Shown in pieces: positions 33,088 to 42,595 of a stretch of DNA of 64,000 nt. The position numbers and the translations under genes were made by a program. The stretch is from Microbacterium sp. (GTDB lineage Bacteria > Actinomycetota > Actinomycetes > Actinomycetales > Microbacteriaceae). The notes beneath the pieces were generated by a model. It was not told the DNA's origin and made no database searches. It was given only the letters and a program-made list of their open reading frames with translations. Within the stretch, counting starts at the first letter, position 1, and the number at the start of each line of letters is the position of its first letter. The stretch is taken from contig NZ_JAPLAI010000035.1 in assembly GCF_026393345.1 (NCBI RefSeq), positions 1 through 64,000 on the forward strand, written 5' to 3'.

Positions 33088-33429
33088 ATGGACGTGAACG
33101 AGGAGGGGCGGCACCAGTGCGACGCCACGGTGACCCTCGCGTTCTCGATCCTCGGCAAGCGGTGGAACGGCATGATCATCGACTCCCTCGGCGCAGGCCC
33201 GATGTCGTTCGTCGCGCTGCGCCGCGCCGTCACGGGGATCAGCGATGCCGTGCTCTCCGACCGGCTCGCCGAACTCGCCGACGCGACGCTTCTGACGCGC
33301 AGCGTCGACCCCGGCCCCCCGGTCGCCGTGACCTATGAGCTCACCCCGGGCGGCGAGCAGCTCATCCCCGTGCTCCGACAACTCGGTCAGTGGGCCGAGG
33401 CGAACCTCGTGGTGGGCCCGAAGGCCTGA
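33088..33429 (+). CDS. HxlR family winged-helix regulator
   Basis: 'CDATVTLAFSILGKRWNGMIIDSLGAGPMSFVALRRAVTGISDAVLSDRLAELADATLLTR'. Confidence 0.94.
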   Translation: MDVNEEGRHQCDATVTLAFSILGKRWNGMIIDSLGAGPMSFVALRRAVTGISDAVLSDRLAELADATLLTRSVDPGPPVAVTYELTPGGEQLIPVLRQLGQWAEANLVVGPKA

Positions 33430-33516
33430 CCCCACCGCAGGCCGCTGCTGCGGTCCGTCCTCGGCGACGGTAGCGTGGCGCGCGCGGGCACCGCGTCCGC
33501 AGGCGGTCGAGACGTG

Positions 33517-34107
33517 ATGCCGGAAGATCGAATCGAACTGTGGTGGCTGCCGGTCGGCGCGGGCGGTCATGTGGTGATCCACACGAGTGCGTGGTGGGAA
33601 CACCTGCAGGCGCGGCGCGAGCGACGATCCCCGCAGCCGCTGTACCACGCGGCGCTCGAGGTGTTCCAGGGCGGGCACCGGCACCTCATCGAGATGACGC
33701 CGGCGTGGAGCGCGCCGGTGCACGAGCGGGGGGTCGTGGCCACCGGGCCGGTGGGGGCTCGATGGCTCGGGTTCAGCCGCTTCTTCCGCTACGAGGTGCG
33801 CTGCTGGGCGGACGGCATCCTGCCCGACCGGGAGTGGGCGGTGGCGTCGCCCGCGACGTTCCCGCTGGCGTCCGGGACGGCCGAGGCACTGATCGCGCGC
33901 GTCGGCCGGATCCCGGCGTACACCTGGGGGCGAGACGCACTCGGATGCGGGGACATGTGGAATTCGAACTCCCTCGCGTCGTGGCTGCTGCTCACGGCCG
34001 GCATCGATGCCGAACGCGTCGTGCCTCCGTCCGGGGGCCGGGCTCCGGGGTGGCGGGCCGGGCTCGTGGCCGGGCGTGAGGAGCGGGATCGGACGGCGGC
34101 GACCTGA
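33517..34107 (+). CDS. Conserved-looking hypothetical protein (possible papain-like fold)
   Basis: Intact ORF with ATG at 33517; motif 'GCGDMWNSNSLASWLLLTAGI'; family not confidently identified. Confidence 0.6.
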   Translation: MPEDRIELWWLPVGAGGHVVIHTSAWWEHLQARRERRSPQPLYHAALEVFQGGHRHLIEMTPAWSAPVHERGVVATGPVGARWLGFSRFFRYEVRCWADGILPDREWAVASPATFPLASGTAEALIARVGRIPAYTWGRDALGCGDMWNSNSLASWLLLTAGIDAERVVPPSGGRAPGWRAGLVAGREERDRTAAT

Positions 34108-34114
34108 CCGTCGT

Positions 34115-34516
34115 TCAGCGACGTCGCAGCGCCAGCACCGGGATCACCCGGTCAGTCTTCTCCTCATAGGCCTTGAAGCCGGGGCTCGCGGTCGTGAACC
34201 GCGCCCAGGCGGCGTCGCGCTCCTCGCCCTCGAGGCGGGTGGCGCGCACCGGCACCACACCCTCCGGTGTCTCGATGTCGACGTCCGGGTGGGCGAGCAG
34301 ATTGTGGAACCAGGCGGGATTGTCCGGGGCGCCGGCCTTGGATGCGGCGATGAGCCAGGTGTCCGTATCCTCGCGGATGGCCATCACCGGGGTGAGGCGT
34401 TCGACACCGCTGCGGGCACCGATGTGATGCAACAGCACCAGCTTGTCGCCGAATCTGTCGACCGTACCGCCGTTCGCACGGAACTGTTCGATGATCTGCT
34501 GGTTCCAGTCGCTCAC
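34115..34516 (-). CDS. Deazaflavin (F420)-dependent nitroreductase (DDN) family protein
   Basis: 'VSDWNQQIIEQFRANGGTVDRFGDKLVLLHHIGARSGVERLTPVMAIREDTDTWLIAASKAGAPDNPAWFHNLLAHPDVDIETPEG'. Confidence 0.93.
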   Translation of the reverse strand: MSDWNQQIIEQFRANGGTVDRFGDKLVLLHHIGARSGVERLTPVMAIREDTDTWLIAASKAGAPDNPAWFHNLLAHPDVDIETPEGVVPVRATRLEGEERDAAWARFTTASPGFKAYEEKTDRVIPVLALRRR

Positions 34517-34641
34517 GCGTCGCTCCTCCGTAGACCCGGCCGCGGCGTGGAAGCCTGTGGCGGGCACACCATGGGTAGCACTTCCCGTCACCGCACGGCA
34601 AGCCCGTCGCTCCGCGGTGGGCGGTGGGATGGACTGAGGAC

Positions 34642-35700
34642 ATGTCGTTGACTGCTGTGCCTCCGGCCGCCTGGTTTTCCGTGCCGTTCCGCGACCGCGG
34701 CCCGCTCAGTGCGCTCATCATGGCGGCGATCGACTCTCCCGAAGCCGCCTTCGACGCCATCCCGGAGGCGGCGGCCGAGGCCGCGTCGCGGACGCCCGAT
34801 GCGATCCACGACGGTGACCTGCAGCTGGCACTGTTCGTCCTCTACGGTCTCGCGTACGGATCGTTCGGCCCGCTCGGCGCCGACGTGGAGTGGCATCCCG
34901 ATCTGCTCCGCGCCCGCGCGATCCTCGAGGCGGTGTTCGAGCAGCACCTCCGCGACCGGGTCTCCCCGCCTGCACTCCCCTCGCAGGTGACGGCGGGCAC
35001 GATGGCATCGACCCTGTTCGATCTGACGGCGCCGACGCCCGGACCGAGCCTCGCCCGCTTCGTCGAGAAGAAGGCCACGCCCGAGCAGATCCGCGAGATG
35101 CTCATCCTCCGGAGCATCTACACGCTGCGGGAAGCCGACCCGCACTCCTGGGCCATCCCGCGGCTCACCGGTCGCGCGAAGGCGGCGCTGGTCGAGATCC
35201 AGTCCGACGAATACGGCGGCGGACGACCCGAGCGCATGCACGCCGTGCTCTACGCCGACGCGATGCGGGGCGCCGGACTCGATGACGGTTACGGCACCTA
35301 CCTGGACCGGGTCCCGGCCGTCATCCTGGCGCACCAGAACGTGATGTCGATGTTCGGCCTGAACCGGCGCCTGCTCGGCGCCGTGGTCGGGCACCTGGCG
35401 GCGTTCGAGATGACCTCGTCCCTTCCCAACCGGCGGTACGCCGACGGCCTCCGGCGGGCCGGTTTCGGGACGGATGTCACGGCGTACTTCGACGAGCACG
35501 TCGAGGCCGACGCCGTCCACGAGCAGATCGCCGGACGGGATCTCGCCGGCGGCCTGGCCGAGGATCAGCCCGCCCTCGCGGCGGACATCCTCTTCGGCGC
35601 CGCCGCGTGCCTGCTCATGGACGATCTCGTCGCCGAGCACGCGCTGCGGGCGTGGGAGTCGGGCGCGAGCGCGCTCCGGCCTGCCGCGGAGGCGTCATGA
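34642..35700 (+). CDS. Iron-containing redox enzyme family protein (heme-oxygenase-like diiron oxidase fold)
   Basis: 'LVEIQSDEYGGGRPERMHAVLYADAMRGAGLDDGYG' and 'HLAAFEMTSSLPNRRYADGLRRAGFGTDVTAYFDEHVEADAVHEQIA' carry the expected E/D/H ligand spacing. Confidence 0.9.
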   Translation: MSLTAVPPAAWFSVPFRDRGPLSALIMAAIDSPEAAFDAIPEAAAEAASRTPDAIHDGDLQLALFVLYGLAYGSFGPLGADVEWHPDLLRARAILEAVFEQHLRDRVSPPALPSQVTAGTMASTLFDLTAPTPGPSLARFVEKKATPEQIREMLILRSIYTLREADPHSWAIPRLTGRAKAALVEIQSDEYGGGRPERMHAVLYADAMRGAGLDDGYGTYLDRVPAVILAHQNVMSMFGLNRRLLGAVVGHLAAFEMTSSLPNRRYADGLRRAGFGTDVTAYFDEHVEADAVHEQIAGRDLAGGLAEDQPALAADILFGAAACLLMDDLVAEHALRAWESGASALRPAAEAS

Positions 35701-35942
35701 CCGGATCGCGCGAACGAGACCGAGAGGATGCGACCATGACGGATCCCGAGGTACAGCTCGTCGTGTGCCCCGACGGGCCGCTGCTCGTCCGCGGAGCGAT
35801 CGATCTCCGCGACGACGAGGGGAACCCGATCGTCTCCCGCCGCCGCACGGTCGCGCTGTGCCGCTGCGGGAACTCCGCGATCAAGCCATGGTGCGACGGC
35901 ACGCACAAGCTCCTGCGGCCGCACGGCGGCCCGGCGTCCTGA
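35697..35942 (+). CDS. CDGSH iron-sulfur domain protein
   Basis: 'VALCRCGNSAIKPWCDGTHK' (CxC-x10ish-CDGTH); ATGA overlap with the preceding stop. Confidence 0.93.
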   Translation: MTGSRERDREDATMTDPEVQLVVCPDGPLLVRGAIDLRDDEGNPIVSRRRTVALCRCGNSAIKPWCDGTHKLLRPHGGPAS

Positions 35943-35946
35943 CCCG

Positions 35947-36570
35947 CTACCCGGCCGGGTACGGGTTCGAGCGCAGCAACTCCGCGAGGGCTGCCGCGTT
36001 GCGCGCGAGCGTGCGGGTCGCCGAGGCCACCGCTTCGGGCGTCTCGTCGAGGTCCTTGTAGTCGACCGACTGCATGGCCTCGCCGTTCCAGTACGTACCG
36101 CCCTGCGCCGGGATCGTGTACCCCACGTCGTTGAGCCCCTGGAAGAGGTCGGCGGTGATCTTGTGGGCGCCGTCCTCGTTGCCGACGACAGCGGTGACCG
36201 CGACCTTGCCGAACAGGTGTGGCCGCCCTTCCGCATCCGTCTCCGACAGCTCCGCATCCAGGCGTTCCAGCACGCGCTGCGCGACGGAGGACATGTGTCC
36301 CATCCACGTCGGGGTGCCGATCACGAGGATGTCGGCGGCGAGCACCTGCTCACGAAGCGTCGGCCACGCGTCCCCCTCTCCCATATCGGCGTCGACGCCG
36401 GGCTTCACATCGTGGTCGACGACGCGCAGCTGCGAGCCGACAACGCCGTGCAGGGCGAGTTCGCCCAGCACCTGCGACAGCAGGAGCTCGGTGCTCGAGG
36501 GCTCATCGCCCGGCTTCAGGGTGCAGTTGAGGGCGACGGCGCGCAGCGGGGTCTGTTCGGGGGAATCCAT
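35947..36570 (-). CDS. Flavodoxin family/NAD(P)H-dependent oxidoreductase
   Basis: 'AVALNCTLKPG', 'ADILVIGTPTWMGHMSSVAQRVLERLDAEL'. Confidence 0.88.
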   Translation of the reverse strand: MDSPEQTPLRAVALNCTLKPGDEPSSTELLLSQVLGELALHGVVGSQLRVVDHDVKPGVDADMGEGDAWPTLREQVLAADILVIGTPTWMGHMSSVAQRVLERLDAELSETDAEGRPHLFGKVAVTAVVGNEDGAHKITADLFQGLNDVGYTIPAQGGTYWNGEAMQSVDYKDLDETPEAVASATRTLARNAAALAELLRSNPYPAG

Positions 36571-36628
36571 GCCGACACGCTAGACGTGGCATGCGGTGCC
36601 CCGGCCCGGGGTTGACAGGGCACCCGGA

Positions 36629-37711
36629 TCAGGCGACGCGGGTGCCCGGCGGCAGGGTGCGAGCCGGGGTCCGGGTGCGCGCCCAGGCCCCCCACATCAG
36701 CAAGGCCGCGACGATCAGCTGCACCGCGAGGCCGACGAACCAGCTCGGCGTCGTGCCCTCGATCCTTTCCTGGGTCGACGGGTACTCGACGGATCCGGTA
36801 TCGGTGCACCCGTCGGTGACGATCTCCGTCTTCGGCGGGATCTGCGCGAACCGCACGCTCGCGCGGATCTGCCCGAACAGATCCTCCGGCTCGCCCCGAC
36901 GGTCGAACGTCGCGGGGGTCGCGTCGGCGAGGACGACGAACGGATTGGCGGCGAGAATCCACCACACCTGGTCGAACCGGGGCATGTCGTAACGGGAGGT
37001 CTGCCACTCGCTGCACACGTACTCCGGCTCGGTCATGTCACCGCAGCTCGGGTCGCCGGTACCCGGACCGCAATCGTAGACAGTGGTGTCCTCCAGCCAC
37101 CGCGACTGCGACACCACCTCGGTGCGGACGGCCGAGCCACCGAGGAGGAAGGCGATGAGCGTGCCGATCACGAACGCCGCGACCACGAGATAGGTCGCGG
37201 CGACGGAGAAGAGCGGACGGGCGATGAGCGCCGACAGACCCACCCCGATCGCGGCGAACACGCCGATCTCGATCACCAGGATGAGCAGCGAGACTGCGAG
37301 GACCGGGACCGTCACCCCGCCACCCACCATGGCGATCACCATGAACGGCACCGCGACCACGACGAACGCGAGACCCGTGATCCACGCGGCGAGGAGCTTG
37401 CCGAACACGATGTCAGCGGTGGAGGCGAGGGTGACCTGGACGGGGGCGAGGGTCGCCGCATCCCGGTCGCCGTTGACGGCGTTACCGGACACGGTGGGCG
37501 ACACCAGCACGACGAGCAGCAGCACGACGTACACGATCGTGGAATAGATGGCGCCGCCCGGCTCCGGACTCCACGACCAGGCGAGGAACGAGAGCCCGGT
37601 CACCGCGATGAGGATGACGGCGAAGACACCGAGCAGCACGTACCAGGCGACCGACCGCACCCGCTGGGCGAGTTCGAGCTGGACGATGGCCCACAGTCGT
37701 GCCGCGTTCAC
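36629..37711 (-). CDS. ABC-2 type transporter permease
   Basis: 'VNAARLWAIVQLELAQRVRSVAWYVLLGVFAVILIAVTGLSFLAW' and multiple TM segments; GTGA overlap with the upstream ATPase gene. Confidence 0.85.
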   Translation of the reverse strand: MNAARLWAIVQLELAQRVRSVAWYVLLGVFAVILIAVTGLSFLAWSWSPEPGGAIYSTIVYVVLLLVVLVSPTVSGNAVNGDRDAATLAPVQVTLASTADIVFGKLLAAWITGLAFVVVAVPFMVIAMVGGGVTVPVLAVSLLILVIEIGVFAAIGVGLSALIARPLFSVAATYLVVAAFVIGTLIAFLLGGSAVRTEVVSQSRWLEDTTVYDCGPGTGDPSCGDMTEPEYVCSEWQTSRYDMPRFDQVWWILAANPFVVLADATPATFDRRGEPEDLFGQIRASVRFAQIPPKTEIVTDGCTDTGSVEYPSTQERIEGTTPSWFVGLAVQLIVAALLMWGAWARTRTPARTLPPGTRVA

Positions 37712-38622
37712 GAGGCGTCTCCGAGATCGAGGAACGCCTGTTCGAGCCTGCCGACCGCCGGCGCGAACTCGATGACCGGCACCCCTCCCGCCACGAGCGT
37801 GCCCAGCCCGTGTGCCGCGTCGGCGTCGGACGCGAACGGCACGGTGAGAGCGTCGCGGTCCGATCCCACGTCCTCGGGGGCGAGCCCGAGGAGCGCGGCC
37901 ACGCCGGCCGCGGTCGGACGCTCGCCGGTCGCCCGGACCCGCCACCGCCGCATCCGCGTGCCCACGCCCGGCTCGTCGACCGATCGGCCCGCGAGGACGA
38001 AGGCGGCATCATCGACGAGTTCGTCGAGTTCGCTCAGCACATGGCTGGAGATGAGCACGGTGCGGCCGGCCGCGGCGAAGGAGCGAAGCAGCTCACGCAG
38101 GTCGATCCGCGCCTGCGGGTCGAGACCGGATGCGGGTTCGTCCAGCAGCAGCACCTCCGGGTCGTGCACGAGTGCCCGGGCAAGTCCCAGGCGCTGCTTC
38201 TGCCCGCGGGACAGCACGCGCGCGGGCGCATCGGCAAGATCGGCGAGCCCGACGCGCGTCAGCAGTGAGGCGGCGCGGTCGCGAGCGGCAGCGCGGGTCA
38301 TGCCGTAGAGGCGCCCGGTGTACACCAGCGTCTCGCGAGCGGTCAGCGAGGCCCAGGCGCCGAGGGCGTCCGGCATCCAGCCGATGCGGGCGCGGGCGCC
38401 GGCGGGGTCGTCCACCGGGTCGATGCCCGCGACCCGGATGCTGCCCGCATCCGGTCGGAGGAGCGATGCCAGCATGAGCAGCAGCGTGGTCTTGCCGGCC
38501 CCGTTGGGTCCCACGAGACCGGTGATCCGGCCGGGGAGGGCGGTGAGGGTGATGCTGCGGACGGCCTCGACGCGGCCGAAGGACCGCCGTACGTCGATCG
38601 CTTCGATTCCTGCGGAGGTCAC
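37708..38622 (-). CDS. ABC transporter ATP-binding protein
   Basis: 'GLVGPNGAGKTTLLLMLASLLRPDAG', 'LSRGQKQRLGLARALVHDPEVLLLDEPASGLDPQARIDL'. Confidence 0.95.
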   Translation of the reverse strand: MTSAGIEAIDVRRSFGRVEAVRSITLTALPGRITGLVGPNGAGKTTLLLMLASLLRPDAGSIRVAGIDPVDDPAGARARIGWMPDALGAWASLTARETLVYTGRLYGMTRAAARDRAASLLTRVGLADLADAPARVLSRGQKQRLGLARALVHDPEVLLLDEPASGLDPQARIDLRELLRSFAAAGRTVLISSHVLSELDELVDDAAFVLAGRSVDEPGVGTRMRRWRVRATGERPTAAGVAALLGLAPEDVGSDRDALTVPFASDADAAHGLGTLVAGGVPVIEFAPAVGRLEQAFLDLGDAS

Positions 38623-38677
38623 GCGTCCACCGTATGGGCACGCCCGGGCCGATGGGAAGAGCCGAGGTCGGGGCGGC

Positions 38678-40405
38678 TCAGTGGCCGGCGCCGCCCGGAC
38701 GACGCTGCAGCCGGGTCTCCTCCTGGTCGAGCATCACCTGGGCCTCGGCGAGGATGCGGGAGGGGTACGTGCCCGCGGCCCGCAGCTCCAGCATCTTCTC
38801 GCGCTCGGCCGCGACGATCGCCAGCCGCAGCTCGCGGAAGATGCGGTGCGGGGTCTCGCTCTCCTCGCCGCCCCGGCCGGCGCGCTCCCACGCGGCCTCG
38901 GTGGCGAGGAATGAGGACTGTCGTGCGCGTTCGGCGACCTCGGGGTCGAGCTCGTCACCGCGATTGGTGACCTCGTCATGCAGGGCATCGAGGCCCGCGG
39001 CGCTGAGCGTCTCGAGCAGCTGCGCGAGTTCCTTGCGGTCCTCTTTGACGTCGATGCCCTGCACGCCGAGGATCTTGATGAGCCATGGCAGCGTGCCGCC
39101 CTGGAGCAGGATGCTGACGACGGCGACGGTGAACGCGATGAGGATGAGCTGCGGCCGGTAGGGCGTCTCGTCCGGCAGCGACTGCGCGGCGGCGAGCGTC
39201 ACCACCCCGCGCATGCCGGACCAGCCGAGGACCACGCCACCGCGCCAGTCGATGTGCTCCTGTCGCAGCGTCTCGAGGTCGGCCCGGCGCCGCTCGTAAT
39301 CGCGCTCCAGCCGGTTGCGGATCCGCGCTTCGCGCTTGGTCGAGACCGGATGCGTGCGGTAGTAGTACAGCGCGAGCAGGTTCCGGTAGGTCAGCTTCTC
39401 CGCCTGCCGGGACCGGCGTCCCAGGCCGTACACGAGCGGACCGATCCACAGGTACCGGATGAGGATGAGGGCGAGGGTCGCGAGCAGCCCGATGCCGATC
39501 GACTCGCCCGCGCCGAGCACGGTCGGGTCGACGTCGTCGATGAGGGTGCGGATCTCGAGCCCGATGAGGAGGAAGACACCGTTCTCCAGCAGGAACTGGA
39601 TCGTGCGCCAGTTGATGCGGTCGCTGATCCGGGACTGCGGCGAGAATTTCGCCGGCGCCGCATGACCCGTGTAGAGCCCGGCGACGACGACCGCCAGCAC
39701 CCCGGAACCGTGCAGCGCTTCGGCCGGCATGAAGGCGACGAACGGCACGGCCAGCGAGATCGCGGTGTCGAGCACGGGGTCGGAGAGCTTGGAGCGCACC
39801 CACACGGTGAGGTATCCCGCGATGAGACCGATGACGACCGCGATGGCGACCGCGTAGAGGAAGTCCGCGACGCCGGCCCAGGGCGACGCGAGCCCGCCCG
39901 CGGCGGCGGCGACCGCCGAGCGGAGGAGCACCAGGGCGGTGGCGTCGTTGACGAGCCCCTCCCCCTCAAGGAGGGTCAGCAGGCGTGGGGGTAGCCCCAG
40001 CCGGCGACCGATGGAGGTGGCGGCGACCGCATCCGGCGGGGCGATGATCGCGCCGAGCGCGACGGCCGCCGCGAAGTTGAGGTCGGGCAGCAGCGTGTAC
40101 AGCAGGATGCCCGTGGCGAAGGCCGTGACGATCACGAGGACGACCGAGAGGCTTGCGATCGGCGCAAGGTTCCGCCGGAAGTCGACGATGGGGACGCTGA
40201 TCGCGGCGGCGTACAGGATCGGCGGCAGGAGCCCGTCGAGGATGATCTCGTGATCGACCTCGATCTCGGGGACCCCCGGGAGGTACGACAGGCCGACGCC
40301 GACGACGACGAGGAGGAGAGGGGCGGCGATGCCGAGCTTCTTTGCGAAGGCGGCCACACCGACGATCACGGCCACAGCCACGATCCCGTATACGCCCAGT
40401 TCCAT
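38678..40405 (-). CDS. Na+/H+ antiporter (CPA1 family)
   Basis: 'GAIIAPPDAVAATSIGRRLGLPPRLLTLLEGEGLVNDATALVLLRSA', 'GWSGMRGVVTLAAAQSLP'; start ATG 40405. Confidence 0.94.
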   Translation of the reverse strand: MELGVYGIVAVAVIVGVAAFAKKLGIAAPLLLVVVGVGLSYLPGVPEIEVDHEIILDGLLPPILYAAAISVPIVDFRRNLAPIASLSVVLVIVTAFATGILLYTLLPDLNFAAAVALGAIIAPPDAVAATSIGRRLGLPPRLLTLLEGEGLVNDATALVLLRSAVAAAAGGLASPWAGVADFLYAVAIAVVIGLIAGYLTVWVRSKLSDPVLDTAISLAVPFVAFMPAEALHGSGVLAVVVAGLYTGHAAPAKFSPQSRISDRINWRTIQFLLENGVFLLIGLEIRTLIDDVDPTVLGAGESIGIGLLATLALILIRYLWIGPLVYGLGRRSRQAEKLTYRNLLALYYYRTHPVSTKREARIRNRLERDYERRRADLETLRQEHIDWRGGVVLGWSGMRGVVTLAAAQSLPDETPYRPQLILIAFTVAVVSILLQGGTLPWLIKILGVQGIDVKEDRKELAQLLETLSAAGLDALHDEVTNRGDELDPEVAERARQSSFLATEAAWERAGRGGEESETPHRIFRELRLAIVAAEREKMLELRAAGTYPSRILAEAQVMLDQEETRLQRRPGGAGH

Positions 40406-40491
40406 CGGGACCAGCTTATCCGGGGCTGCTGCGCCCCCGGACGGGCAGCCTGCGCGTGCGCCCGCGGGTGGGCGGGCCGGCAGGTCGCGGG

Positions 40492-41478
40492 TCAGCGGAA
40501 GAACGCCACCCCGAGGTCGGGATGGTCGACGAAGACCCCGTCGATGCCGGCGTCGCGGAGCACGGCCCACTCCGCCTGATAGTCGCCGAACCGCGACGGC
40601 TCGCTCCCCTCACGGAACTGCCGCACCAGGAACTTGTTCTCCGGTCGCGCGGTCCAGGCGAAGACCTCGAGACCGCGATCGTGCGCGTCGGCGACCACGC
40701 GTGACGGGCCGGTCACGCGGCCGAGTTTGTTCGGCTCGAGGATGACCTTCTTGTCCAGGCTGATCCCGTCGACGTGACCGACGAGGGCGTCGAGGCCCGC
40801 GGGCGACATCTCGTCCCGGTACGTGGGGGCGCCGGCACCCCGCGCCAGCAGGAGGTCGGCGGGCGATCCCTCGGCCTCCATCAGGTAGATGTACGCGGCG
40901 GGCAGCCCGCGTTCCTGAAGCGCCGCCAGCACGGTGGGCTCGAAGGACTCCACGATCAGCCGTTCCCCGTCGCCCCACCAGCCGGCCGCATGGAGGTCTC
41001 GTTCGATCAACGGCACGAGGTCGAGCCCGATCGCGGCGAAGTAGGCGGCGTGCTTGACCTCGAGCACCAGGCGCACCGGCCGGTCGGCCGCATCCAGCAG
41101 GGCCAGCAGGTCGAGCAGCCGGAGCATCGGCTCCTGATCGTCATACGCGGCGGAGTCGGGGCGCAGCTGCGGGATCCGCTCCCGGCACCGGAGCGTCGAC
41201 AGCTCCGCCCAGGTGAAGTCCTCGGTGAACCACCCCGTGAGCTCATGCCCGGCGAACGCCTTGGTGCGCTTGCGATCGGCGAACTCGGGGTGGTCGGCGA
41301 TGTTCGTCGTCGTGGAGATCTCGTTCTCGTGCCGGATGACGAGCACCCCATCGCGGGTGGCGACGATGTCGGGTTCGACCGCATCCACCCCCATGGCCAG
41401 GGCGAGCTCGTAGGAGGAGCGGGTGTGTTCGGGGCGGTATCCGGGAGCGCCGCGGTGCCCGACGACGAGGGGAGACAT
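40492..41478 (-). CDS. Glycerophosphodiester phosphodiesterase
   Basis: 'LVVGHRGAPGYRPEHTRSSYELALAMGVDAVEPDIVATRDGVLVIRHENEISTTTN'. Confidence 0.95.
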   Translation of the reverse strand: MSPLVVGHRGAPGYRPEHTRSSYELALAMGVDAVEPDIVATRDGVLVIRHENEISTTTNIADHPEFADRKRTKAFAGHELTGWFTEDFTWAELSTLRCRERIPQLRPDSAAYDDQEPMLRLLDLLALLDAADRPVRLVLEVKHAAYFAAIGLDLVPLIERDLHAAGWWGDGERLIVESFEPTVLAALQERGLPAAYIYLMEAEGSPADLLLARGAGAPTYRDEMSPAGLDALVGHVDGISLDKKVILEPNKLGRVTGPSRVVADAHDRGLEVFAWTARPENKFLVRQFREGSEPSRFGDYQAEWAVLRDAGIDGVFVDHPDLGVAFFR

Positions 41479-41639
41479 CGCTGCCACGCTACCCGAGCGG
41501 CGGCGGCGGATGCGGGGGTTGCGGCCGGCGCCACCGTCCCTCAAAGCCCACTCACAGCGATACACCGCGATCCCTTGCGGTCCCTCGGATAACCTGAAGG
41601 TGCAGCACCGTGCTGCCACCCGAGACCTGGAGCTGAGCG

Positions 41640-42524
41640 ATGGCCTCTTCCAATCCTGCATTCAACAATCCCGCCTTCCAAGAGCGACGCGGCGGAGGCG
41701 TGGGGCTGACCCCGCCCGCAGCCCACGCGCCCGTCGACGCCGCCGCACAGGCGACCCTCGAGGGGGCCTACGCCGCGCCGTCCGCCGGCGCCGTCGACAC
41801 CGGCCGGATGACGGTCGAGGACACCGTCCACAAGACCCTCGCCCTCTTCGGCATCCTGCTGGTCGGCGCCGTCGCCGGCTGGCTGTGGACGATGTCCCCC
41901 GTCACCGCCACCAACCCGGCGCCGTCGATGGCGCCGTGGCTGATCGGTGCACTCGGCGGCTTCGTGCTGTCGCTGGTCGTCATCTTCACCTCGCGCAAGA
42001 CCGTGCGTCCGGCGCTGATCTTCGCCTACGCGGCCTTCGAGGGACTCTTCGTCGGCGGCATCTCGGCCTACTTCGAATACATCTGGCCCGGCATCGTGCT
42101 GCAGGCCACGCTCGCGACCGTCGCGGTCGTCGGGGTGACCCTGGCGCTGTTCGCCAGCGGTAAGGTGCGCGCGTCGGCCAAGGCCACGAAGATCTTCATG
42201 ATCGCGATGTTCGGCTACCTCGCCTTCTCGCTGATCAACGTGGTGCTGATGATGTTCGGTGTGTTCAACGACCAGAACGGCGGCGCCTTCGGCATCTACA
42301 GCATGCAGGTCGCCGGCATCCCGCTGGGCCTCATCATCGGCGTCGTCGTCGTCATCATGGCGGCGTACTCCCTGGTGCTCGACTTCGACCAGATCCAGCA
42401 GGGCGTCCGCAACGGCGCCCCGCGGAAGTTCGGCTGGCTCGGCGGCTTCGGCATCATGGTGACCGTCGTGTGGCTGTACCTCGAGATCCTGCGGATGCTC
42501 GCCATCCTGCGCGGCAACAACTAG
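41640..42524 (+). CDS. Bax inhibitor-1/YccA family protein
   Basis: 'MASSNPAFNNPAFQ', TM-rich C-terminal region with 'DFDQIQQGVRNGAPRKFGWLGGFGIMVTVVWLYLEILRMLAIL'. Confidence 0.93.
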   Translation: MASSNPAFNNPAFQERRGGGVGLTPPAAHAPVDAAAQATLEGAYAAPSAGAVDTGRMTVEDTVHKTLALFGILLVGAVAGWLWTMSPVTATNPAPSMAPWLIGALGGFVLSLVVIFTSRKTVRPALIFAYAAFEGLFVGGISAYFEYIWPGIVLQATLATVAVVGVTLALFASGKVRASAKATKIFMIAMFGYLAFSLINVVLMMFGVFNDQNGGAFGIYSMQVAGIPLGLIIGVVVVIMAAYSLVLDFDQIQQGVRNGAPRKFGWLGGFGIMVTVVWLYLEILRMLAILRGNN

Positions 42525-42538
42525 TACTCGCTGAATCG

Positions 42539-42567
42539 AAGGGGCCGTCTCACCGAGGCGGCCCCTT
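42539..42567 (+). terminator. Rho-independent-like terminator after the YccA-family gene
   Basis: AAGGGGCCG-N11-CGGCCCCTT hairpin 15 bp after the stop codon. Confidence 0.8.
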
Positions 42568-42595
42568 CGTCGTTCCCGATGTCGGACGCCGCGGG

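Noticed and set aside
36596-38308. 570-aa plus-strand ORF
   Set aside because: Antisense to a clear ABC permease/ATPase pair; spurious high-GC shadow ORF.
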